A stretch of DNA of 28,469 bases from JBLMZH01 sp050258715. GTDB taxonomy: Bacteria; Patescibacteriota; Doudnabacteria; UBA920; O2-02-FULL-48-8. The stretch spans positions 1-28,469 of the forward strand of contig JBLMZH010000025.1 in assembly GCA_050258715.1 (NCBI GenBank), read 5' to 3'. This document shows positions 8,017-14,090 of this stretch, piece after piece. Under the pieces are notes generated by a model. That model searched no databases. It was not told where the DNA came from and was given only the letters and a program-made list of their open reading frames with translations. Position numbers and translations under genes: made by a program. How positions within the stretch are numbered: position 1 is the stretch's first letter; each line of letters begins with the position of its first letter.

Positions 8017-8364
8017 ATGAAGCAATATAAGTCAATCGATCAATATATAAGTTCGAGTCCAAAAGAGGTCAGGGGGATCTTAAGGGAAGTAAGAAAAACC
8101 ATCCAAAAAGCAGCCCCGGAAGCGACCGAAAAGATCAGTTACGGCATGCCGACTTTTTACCTGAACGGGAACCTTGTGCACTTTGCGGCATTTAAGAATC
8201 ATATCGGGCTTTATCCGATGCCAAAAGCGATAGTGGTTTTTAAAAAAGAACTTGCTAAATACAAAACCAGCAAAGGCGCAATCCAGTTTCCGATTGATAA
8301 TGTGCTGCTAACACTGGTTAGCAAGATCGTAAAATTTCGGGTCAGAGAAAATCAGAAAAAGTAA
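8017..8364 (+). CDS. DUF1801 (YdhG-like) domain protein
   Basis: A 115-residue single-domain protein. The pattern 'SIDQYISSSPKEVRGIL', 'APEATEKISYGMPTFYLNG', 'VHFAAFKNHIGLYPMP' and 'KGAIQFPIDN' is the DUF1801 fold, a small alpha/beta domain related to YdhG and frataxin-like proteins. Its biochemical role is not established. It begins 17 bases after yjjX and is probably cotranscribed; a hairpin follows its stop. Confidence 0.85.
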   Translation: MKQYKSIDQYISSSPKEVRGILREVRKTIQKAAPEATEKISYGMPTFYLNGNLVHFAAFKNHIGLYPMPKAIVVFKKELAKYKTSKGAIQFPIDNVLLTLVSKIVKFRVRENQKK

Positions 8365-8370
8365 AGAAGT

Positions 8371-8398
8371 AAGCCTCTCTCCTTTGCGAGCGAGGCTT
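8371..8398. terminator. Hairpin between convergent genes (weak terminator)
   Basis: AAGCCTC at 8371-8377 pairs with GAGGCTT at 8392-8398 around a 14-base loop. It lies between the plus-strand DUF1801 gene and the minus-strand small gene, where a bidirectional terminator is expected. T-tracts are poor on both sides, so efficiency is doubtful. Confidence 0.4.
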
Positions 8399-8423
8399 AA
8401 AATTCTGGACAGGTCATTGACGT

Positions 8424-8609
8424 TTAGGTCGTTTTGGACCCTTTCAGCGCCTGCATCGAGGTTAGGAACAGGACTATCCCGATTGTGGTCAGGAAAAAGT
8501 CTTTGAAACCCATCTGCTCGACTTGCTTGCCGGTATGGCTCCAGAAAAGCCAGACTCCCAGCGCCAGCACAAACCAGACAACGAGTCGTTGGGGGCGCCG
8601 ACCGTGCAT
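8424..8609 (-). CDS. Small two-helix membrane protein, family unknown
   Basis: A 61-residue protein with two hydrophobic spans, 'LVVWFVLALGVWLFW' (about residues 8-22) and 'FFLTTIGIVLFLTSM' (about 38-52), joined by a short polar loop and ending in basic residues. A strong SD (AAAGGAGGAG) stands just before the ATG, and a good promoter lies at 8629-8658 on the same strand, so the gene is very likely real despite its size. I do not recognise the family. It is transcribed away from the Nudix-fusion gene. Inner-membrane location is inferred from hydrophobicity. Confidence 0.7.
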   Translation of the reverse strand: MHGRRPQRLVVWFVLALGVWLFWSHTGKQVEQMGFKDFFLTTIGIVLFLTSMQALKGSKTT

Positions 8610-8628
8610 TACTCCTCCTTTACGTTTT

Positions 8629-8658
8629 ATTATCAGGCCAATTAAAAACCCCGGTCAA
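8629..8658 (-). promoter_or_regulatory. Promoter of the small membrane protein gene
   Basis: Read on the minus strand: -35 TTGACC (8658-8653), 18-base spacer, -10 GATAAT (8634-8629). The predicted start is near 8622, giving a leader of about a dozen bases that is mostly SD. Confidence 0.65.
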
Positions 8659-8668
8659 TTGGAAAAAT

Positions 8669-9580
8669 ATGACACAAGAAAACGAACTCTATCAAATCTC
8701 ATTGAAGCTGCTGTTAAAGAATTCTGAGGGAAAATATTTGGTTTTGAGAGCTAATCCTACGGGCAGTTTTGCAGGGTACTATGATTTGCCTGGGGGAAGA
8801 GTCAACACCGATGAATTGCAGGCCGGGTTTCCGTCCATCATTGCCAGAGAAGTCGAGGAAGAGGTCGGAAAAATAAAATATGACCTGATCCCGAGGCCGG
8901 TGGCAATCGGCAGGCATGCGATCCAAAAGAATAATAACCAAAAGAAGAAGCAGCCTATCTTATATGTCTTCTTTGAGGCCGAATACTTGGGAGGGACGAT
9001 CAGGATCAGTCATGAGCATACCGGGTTCAAATGGGTCTCGTTTGATAAAATCGATCCGAAAAAATATTTTACCTCCGGCATTCTTGAGGGGATTGAAAAT
9101 CATCCAGAATTGAATAAATTTTGGAAAAACGGCAAGAGTGGCAAAAAAACAAGCGTTGTTGCGGTCAGCGGGGGATTCGATCCGATCCATATCGGCCACG
9201 TCAGAATGCTTAAAGAAGCGAAGGCTTTGGGAGACGAGCTCGTCGTCATCGTCAACAACGACAACTGGCTTAAGAAGAAAAAGGGCTACGCTTTTATGCC
9301 CGAGAAAGAGCGGCTCGAGATCATTAGGAATATTAAGTGGGTGGATCGGGCGGTTTTGACCTCGCATAAGCGCGACCCGAAAGACATGAGCGTTGTGGCT
9401 GAACTTATTAAAATCAAGCCTGACATTTTTGCCAACGGCGGGGATAGGAAAAAAGGCAATGTTCCCGAAGCGGATATTTGCCGGAAGCTTGGCATCAAAA
9501 TGGTTTACAACATCGGCCATGGCGGCAAGGTCCAGTCGAGCTCGTGGCTTGTGGGCAAGCTGAATTCCTTAAAAAAATAA
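8669..9580 (+). CDS. Fusion: Nudix hydrolase plus HIGH-type nucleotidyltransferase (cytidylyltransferase-like)
   Basis: A 303-residue two-domain protein. Residues 1-150 are a Nudix domain: 'GYYDLPGGRVNTDE' followed by 'IAREVEEEVG', the Nudix box, with 10 rather than 7 residues between the first Glu and the R-E-x2-E-E core. Residues about 163-303 are a cytidylyltransferase/RfaE-C-like domain with 'SGGFDPIHIGHVRML' (H-x-G-H nucleotide site), 'VIVNND' and a late 'VQSSSWLV' in place of the usual S-S-T-x2-V. The first domain would hydrolyse a nucleoside diphosphate derivative; the second would join a nucleotide to a phosphorylated alcohol or sugar. The substrate is not predictable. The start has only a weak SD (GGAAAA). 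Confidence 0.85.
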   Translation: MTQENELYQISLKLLLKNSEGKYLVLRANPTGSFAGYYDLPGGRVNTDELQAGFPSIIAREVEEEVGKIKYDLIPRPVAIGRHAIQKNNNQKKKQPILYVFFEAEYLGGTIRISHEHTGFKWVSFDKIDPKKYFTSGILEGIENHPELNKFWKNGKSGKKTSVVAVSGGFDPIHIGHVRMLKEAKALGDELVVIVNNDNWLKKKKGYAFMPEKERLEIIRNIKWVDRAVLTSHKRDPKDMSVVAELIKIKPDIFANGGDRKKGNVPEADICRKLGIKMVYNIGHGGKVQSSSWLVGKLNSLKK

Positions 9581-9586
9581 TTAGCC

Positions 9587-10024
9587 ATGCATCACGTTGC
9601 GATCATGAGAAGGTCCTGGGGGTTGACCGCCAAGATCGCCCTCGGCAAAAAGACCGCGGAATTCCGCTTTTCTTTGACCCAACGCCCGCCTTGGGATCGG
9701 ATCAAGAAAAGCGATCTGGTGTTTTTTAAGGATTCCGGTTCGCCTGTTACCGTAAAAGTCGGGGTTGAGAAAGTATTGCAGGTTGCTGATCTTAACCCAA
9801 AGAGGATAAAAACACTACTTACGAAATATGGCCGCGCTGACGGTATTGAGGGCGAAGACCTGCCGCGATTTTATAAACAGTTTCGGAATAAAAAATATTG
9901 CGTTTTGATTTTTTTAAAAAAGGCAACCCCTGTTAAACCATTTGAAATTAATAAGGCTGGATTCGGGAGCATGTCGGCTTGGATCACGATTCCAAATATC
10001 AATAATGTAAAAAAACCATTATGA
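9587..10024 (+). CDS. ASCH/PUA-like domain protein
   Basis: A 145-residue protein that resembles the ASCH branch of the PUA superfamily. The 'IALGKKTAEFRFS' strand-turn, 'PPWDRIKKSDLVFFKDSG' with its G/S-D-x-V-x-F-K core, and 'VTVKVGVEKVLQVADL' together form the beta barrel that usually binds RNA. The start could also be the ATG at 9605; neither has a good SD. It begins 6 bases after the Nudix-fusion stop, and its own stop overlaps the next start by 4 bases (ATGA). The RNA ligand is unknown. Confidence 0.65.
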   Translation: MHHVAIMRRSWGLTAKIALGKKTAEFRFSLTQRPPWDRIKKSDLVFFKDSGSPVTVKVGVEKVLQVADLNPKRIKTLLTKYGRADGIEGEDLPRFYKQFRNKKYCVLIFLKKATPVKPFEINKAGFGSMSAWITIPNINNVKKPL

Positions 10025-11730
10025 AAAAATTTTTTATAATTTTGTTTGCTCTCGCTTTTTTCTGGCCAGCCACAAGCAAGGCCCAGGAAGCCATCAATAA
10101 CTATACCGTTGCCGTCACGATGAACAAGGACAGCAGCATTGATGTGTCGGAAAAGATCGCCTACGATTTCGGTTCCGACGTCCACCACGGCATTTTCCGG
10201 AACATTCCCTATAAATATCAAAGGAACGGCGCCAATTATAATCTTAGGATCTCGGGCATTCAAATCGCTGACGAAGCAGGGAATCCCATAAAATATTCGA
10301 CCACGAACGACGGCTCAACCCTAAGCATCAAGATTGGCGACCCGAATCAGGCTGTTTCCGGGCAAAAAACCTACGTTTTAAATTATCACGTCTTGCGCGC
10401 CATAAACTATTTTTCGGATCACGACGAACTATATTGGAACGCGGTCGGAACCGATTGGAGCGTTCCGATGGGTCCGGTCGAGGCCGCCGTAACACTGCCG
10501 GACGGCGTTGATATGAATAAGGTGACTTCGGATTGTTATTCGGGGTATCTCGGGGAAAAGACCCCCTGCCAAAAGACCGTTCAGCAAAATTCCATAATGT
10601 ATGGGAGGTCCGCTCTTTTGCCTGAGCAGGGCATGTCAGTGGTCGTAGGATTGCCAAAGGGAATTCTTACGCAGCAAAGCAGTATTAAGTATTTTTTTCT
10701 CGATAACGGCATTTTAGCTTTGCCGCTGCTGGGGTTGATCGTAATGGTTTTGATTTGGTTCTATTCGGGACGCGATCCGAAGCCGACCATTCCCATGGTT
10801 GCCCAATATGAAGCTCCGGACAATCTTACTCCGGCCGAAGTCGGCTATCTCATGGATGAGCAAAGCCAGTCGGGAGAAATTACGGCTGAGATTATTTACT
10901 TATGCACCAAAGGATATCTTAAGATCGAGAGGATCCCCAAGCAAGGCTGGTTCGGCAAGGACGATTTCAAACTGATCAGGCTCAAAAAAGAGGACGAAGC
11001 TCTGACTGTCTTTGACCGCGATTTGATGAAAACTTTGTTCGTGCTCGGTCCTGACGAAGTGCTTTTGTCCAGTCTTCAAAAAAAAGCCAAACTGACCCGC
11101 TCGAGCCTGAGTCTCAAGGAGATCCCGAAAAAACTGACGTCAGAAGGGTATTACGGCAAAAATCCTAACCGCGTCCGGCTGGGCTACATTTTGGTTCCAA
11201 TCGCTTGCCTGATCCTCCTGGGATTTGCGTTTCGCGCAATTGCCACTTTTGTCTCCTGGACCTGGCCCGTGGCCATTGGCCTGACCTTTATCGTCGTGCT
11301 TATTGTCGGCTACTTCATGCCCAAAAAAACCCAAAAAGGCGCGGACACCAAGCAGTTGATTCTGGGGCTGAAGGAGTACTTGTCTGTCGCGGAAAAAGAC
11401 CGGCTCGACTTTCACAATGATCCGGCCAAAGATCCCAAGGTTTTTGAAAAACTTCTGCCTTACGCCATTGCATTGGGTGTTTCCGAGCAGTGGGCCAAGA
11501 AGTTTGAAGGACTGTTTACCGCCCAGCCGTCCTGGTATTCGGACCCATCCGCTTCTGTGTTTAACCCGCTCCTGTTCAATATGTCGATGATGAGCTTTGG
11601 CCGGGGATTTAACACTATGGTTATTCAAAACAACCCCCGGGCCAATGTCGCGGGCGGAGGAGGTTCGGGTTTCGGCGGCGGGGGATTTTCAGGCGGAGGC
11701 TTTGGCGGCGGCGGCGGGGGCAGCTGGTGA
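10021..11730 (+). CDS. DUF2207 membrane protein with Gly-rich tail
   Basis: A 569-residue envelope protein. An N-terminal signal peptide (charged 'MKKFF', hydrophobic core, likely cleavage after 'SKA' near residue 21) leads into an extracytoplasmic beta-rich DUF2207 domain with 'HHGIFRNIPYKYQ' and 'DELYWNAVGTDWSVP'. Membrane spans are predicted at about residues 227-245 and as a pair near 385-430. Cytosolic segments lie between and after them, and the end is a low-complexity Gly/Ser/Phe tail finishing in Trp. The family is widespread in Patescibacteria and other bacteria without a known reaction. Translation is coupled to the ASCH gene through ATGA. Confidence 0.88.
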   Translation: MKKFFIILFALAFFWPATSKAQEAINNYTVAVTMNKDSSIDVSEKIAYDFGSDVHHGIFRNIPYKYQRNGANYNLRISGIQIADEAGNPIKYSTTNDGSTLSIKIGDPNQAVSGQKTYVLNYHVLRAINYFSDHDELYWNAVGTDWSVPMGPVEAAVTLPDGVDMNKVTSDCYSGYLGEKTPCQKTVQQNSIMYGRSALLPEQGMSVVVGLPKGILTQQSSIKYFFLDNGILALPLLGLIVMVLIWFYSGRDPKPTIPMVAQYEAPDNLTPAEVGYLMDEQSQSGEITAEIIYLCTKGYLKIERIPKQGWFGKDDFKLIRLKKEDEALTVFDRDLMKTLFVLGPDEVLLSSLQKKAKLTRSSLSLKEIPKKLTSEGYYGKNPNRVRLGYILVPIACLILLGFAFRAIATFVSWTWPVAIGLTFIVVLIVGYFMPKKTQKGADTKQLILGLKEYLSVAEKDRLDFHNDPAKDPKVFEKLLPYAIALGVSEQWAKKFEGLFTAQPSWYSDPSASVFNPLLFNMSMMSFGRGFNTMVIQNNPRANVAGGGGSGFGGGGFSGGGFGGGGGGSW

Positions 11731-11781
11731 TTAGTAATTTTCATAATTCTCTAATGTTTATGGCCGTACTAAAATTCGGTC

Positions 11782-12123
11782 ATGATAAAGATCAAGCGAG
11801 TCTACGAATCAAATTCAAAAAATGACGGGGTGAGGATCCTGGTCGACAGGCTTTGGCCGCGCGGGTTAAGCAAGGATAAGTTAAAATTGGATTTGTGGGC
11901 TAAAGACGTCGCCCCTTCGGGCAAATTGCGGAAATGGTTCGGCCACGATCCAAAAAAATGGGAAGAATTTAAAGCCAGGTATTTAAAGGAGTTGAAACTT
12001 AAGCCTGAGGCCGTTCTTGAAATAAAAAAAATTGCCGGCAGAAAAATAACACTTTTATATTCCGCCCACGACAAAGACCATAACAACGCCAGAGTCTTAA
12101 AGGAATTTTTGGAAACCAAGTGA
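11782..12123 (+). CDS. DUF488 (YeaO-like) protein
   Basis: A 113-residue single-domain protein with the family signature 'ILVDRLWPRGLSKDKL' (about residues 20-35), 'WAKDVAPSGKLRKWFGHDP' (about 39-57) and 'ITLLYSAHDKDHNNA' (about 89-103). The function of DUF488/YeaO proteins is not firmly known. The stop overlaps the GTG start of the uracil-DNA glycosylase by 4 bases, so the two are probably cotranslated. Confidence 0.88.
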   Translation: MIKIKRVYESNSKNDGVRILVDRLWPRGLSKDKLKLDLWAKDVAPSGKLRKWFGHDPKKWEEFKARYLKELKLKPEAVLEIKKIAGRKITLLYSAHDKDHNNARVLKEFLETK

Positions 12124-12671
12124 CTAGACAGCAAAAATTGGACAAAATTGCCGAGGAAATTTCCAGTTGCAGGATTTGCCGTCGGGGCAAAACCGGGTTG
12201 CCGGTGCCTGGAGAAGGAAGTGCTTCTGCCAAGATAGTTTTTATCGGCGAAGCGCCGGGTAAAACCGAAGCGCAAACCGGCCGGCCTTTTGTCGGCCGTT
12301 CGGGAAGGCTATTGCGGGAAATGATCGGAAGAGTCGGGCTTTCTGAAAAAAAGGTTTACATCACAAGCCCGGTCAAATTTCTTCCCAAGCACGGCACCCC
12401 AACCGACGATGAAATCAGGCACGGCATGATCCACCTAAATAATCAGCTGGAAGTGATAAAACCAAAGCTGATCGTGCTTTTGGGAAGCGTGGCGGCAAGG
12501 GGCATGCTCGGGCAAAAGCTGGCCGTTTTGTCGCGGCACGGAGAAGAGTTTAAGACTGTCGGAAGGAACTATTTTTTAACCATCCACCCGGCCGCCGCCA
12601 TCCGCTTCGTCAAATATCGGAAGCTGATTTTGGCGGATTTTCGAAAACTGAAGAAGCTTTTAGCGCCTTGA
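12120..12671 (+). CDS. Family-4-type uracil-DNA glycosylase lacking two Fe-S cysteines
   Basis: A 183-residue base-excision enzyme starting at GTG inside the stop of DUF488. 'CRIC' (residues 17-20), 'IGEAPGKTEAQTGRPFVGRS' (about 42-61) and the late 'TIHPAAAIRF' motif identify family 4, which removes uracil from DNA. The second half of the usual 4Fe-4S ligand set is absent: the segments 'ITSPVKFLPKHGTP' and 'EIRHGMIHL' carry Phe and Gly where family 4 normally has Cys, and no other Cys occurs in the protein. The catalytic framework looks otherwise intact. A terminator overlaps the stop. Confidence 0.88.
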   Translation: MTRQQKLDKIAEEISSCRICRRGKTGLPVPGEGSASAKIVFIGEAPGKTEAQTGRPFVGRSGRLLREMIGRVGLSEKKVYITSPVKFLPKHGTPTDDEIRHGMIHLNNQLEVIKPKLIVLLGSVAARGMLGQKLAVLSRHGEEFKTVGRNYFLTIHPAAAIRFVKYRKLILADFRKLKKLLAP

Positions 12672-12687
12672 ACAGGCGCTCTTTTTG
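12662..12687 (+). terminator. Terminator of the uracil-DNA glycosylase transcript
   Basis: AGCGCC (12662-12667) pairs with GGCGCT (12675-12680) around a 7-base loop that contains most of the stop region, followed by CTTTTTGTG. Confidence 0.75.
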
Positions 12688-12767
12688 TGTTAAGCTGATT
12701 CATCGCGATCCAAGGAGGACTCGAAAATAATCGGCTGTTTTTTGGCAAACCCGCCAAGGAGAATAAA

Positions 12768-13106
12768 ATGAGCGTCCCGCTGACAGTTACGCAGCTCGCG
12801 CTTTCCATGGTCCTCGATGTCATGAACAGGATGGACCTTGGAGGCGTTCCTTCCTCTCTCGCACCCTTGAACTTCGAACAGGTTGATGAAAGGCTCTGCT
12901 CGCTTTCGTTCAACGTCACGATCGCATCCTCGGGCGAAGAACATGTTTACCAGGCCATGGCGAACATGACCGCCGGAGCGGAACCAAAAGCGATCTATCT
13001 CTGGATGCGGTCGGGAAGCCAGGTCGTCGAGGCCATCTTTGAGGAAGATGCGCTTCCTGAGCCGCCGCCCAGGTTCATCCATCAACCCCCGAAAAGGTAC
13101 ATGTGA
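12768..13106 (+). CDS. Orphan 112-residue protein, family unknown
   Basis: The gene has a good SD (AAGGAG, 6 bases before ATG), sits alone between two terminators, and has normal coding composition, so it is likely real. The protein has an N-terminal helix ('TVTQLALSMVLDVMN'), a central strand-rich part with 'AIYLWMRSGSQVVEAIF', and a proline-rich end 'EPPPRFIHQPPKRYM'. No Cys, signal peptide or membrane span is seen. A possible promoter is TTGAAC (12668-12673) with a poor -10 (TTAAGC). A second SD-like AAGGAGG at about 12712 has no start codon at useful distance. I do not recognise it. Confidence 0.6.
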   Translation: MSVPLTVTQLALSMVLDVMNRMDLGGVPSSLAPLNFEQVDERLCSLSFNVTIASSGEEHVYQAMANMTAGAEPKAIYLWMRSGSQVVEAIFEEDALPEPPPRFIHQPPKRYM

Positions 13107-13158
13107 CTTCAGCCCACCAGAAACACCCAAGCCGCGCGCAAGCAGCCCCCAAATTCAG

Positions 13159-13187
13159 GGCAGGAAACCGTTTCCTGCCTTTTCTTT
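13159..13187 (+). terminator. Strong terminator after the 12768-13106 gene
   Basis: GGCAGGAAA (13159-13167) and TTTCCTGCC (13171-13179) form a perfect 9-bp stem with a CCG loop, followed by TTTTCTTT. Confidence 0.85.
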
Positions 13188-13225
13188 ATGCCAAAATTCC
13201 TGTGACATTGCCTAATTTTAAAAAA

Positions 13226-13265
13226 CCCGGCTTCCAGATATTTTAAGAATCTGGACTTAACCGGG
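13226..13265. promoter_or_regulatory. Nested inverted repeat just upstream of ku
   Basis: The inner stem is TCCAGAT (13233-13239) / ATCTGGA (13249-13255); the outer is CCCGG (13226-13230) / CCGGG (13261-13265). The outer right arm contains the only SD-like bases (GGGA) before the ku ATG at 13276, so folding could mask ribosome binding. On the minus strand the hairpin is followed by a T-run, so a terminator reading is also possible. Function is inferred. Confidence 0.45.
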
Positions 13266-13275
13266 AACTTTATCT

Positions 13276-14058
13276 ATGAGAGCAATTTGGACCGGGGCTT
13301 TGGGCTTTGGGCTTGTGAACATCCCGATTCGTTTGTACAGCGCGACCTCTGGAACGGGACTTGATTTCGACATGCTGCACAAGAAGGATCTTTCGCCCAT
13401 CCGCTACGCGCGCGTCTGTCGCTCGGACGGGCACGAGATTCCTTATGACGAAATTGTCAAAGGCTACGAGTACCGCAAGGGCGACTACGTAGTTTTGACT
13501 GATGAGGATTTCAAAAAGGCCAATGCGCGCAAAACCCAGACCGTTGATATCGTCGATTTTTCCGACGAAGACAAAATTGATTCGATCTATTATGAGAAGC
13601 CGTATTATCTCGAGCCCGACAAAGGAGCGGAGCGGGCGTATATGCTTTTGAGAGAGGCGTTGAAGCGGTCAAAGAAGGTCGGCATCGCCAAGTACGTTTT
13701 AAGGAACAAGGAGCATTTGGGAGTGATCAAACCGATGAAGAATGCCATCGTCTTAAATCAGCTTCGGTTCAAGGACGAAATCAGGCCGCCAGAAGGATTG
13801 AATCTGCCTGAGATCAAGGAAGCAAAAGGCAAGGAGATCGACATGGCCTTGGCCTTAATCGACCAGCTGACCGAACCCTTTGACCCTGAAGTTTATAAGG
13901 ATACTTACAAGCAGGAACTGACCAAGGTCATCGAGGCCAAGGTTAAGGGGAAGCCGGTGGAGCAAAAAGATTCTGAGCCCGAGCCGACTGAAGTTCGGGA
14001 CTTGATGGCCGCGCTTAAGCAAAGCCTGGAAAAAGAGCGCGCGCGGGCAAGATCCTGA
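13276..14058 (+). CDS. ku: Bacterial Ku, DNA end-binding protein of NHEJ
   Basis: A 260-residue homodimeric ring protein that binds double-strand breaks and recruits LigD. The start 'MRAIWTGALGFGLVNIPIRLY' is diagnostic. 'YEYRKGDYVVLTDEDF' (about residues 55-70) and 'KPYYLEPDKGAERAYMLL' (about 110-127) belong to the core barrel, and 'LNQLRFKDEIRPP' (about 167-179) to the bridge. The C-terminal tail (about 225-260) is charged and helical, as in other bacterial Ku proteins, where it contacts LigD and DNA. It lies directly upstream of ligD. The leader carries a nested inverted repeat that includes the weak SD. Confidence 0.96.
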   Translation: MRAIWTGALGFGLVNIPIRLYSATSGTGLDFDMLHKKDLSPIRYARVCRSDGHEIPYDEIVKGYEYRKGDYVVLTDEDFKKANARKTQTVDIVDFSDEDKIDSIYYEKPYYLEPDKGAERAYMLLREALKRSKKVGIAKYVLRNKEHLGVIKPMKNAIVLNQLRFKDEIRPPEGLNLPEIKEAKGKEIDMALALIDQLTEPFDPEVYKDTYKQELTKVIEAKVKGKPVEQKDSEPEPTEVRDLMAALKQSLEKERARARS

Positions 14059-14090
14059 TTTTTCTGGCATAATATACCTAAGGGATTCAA

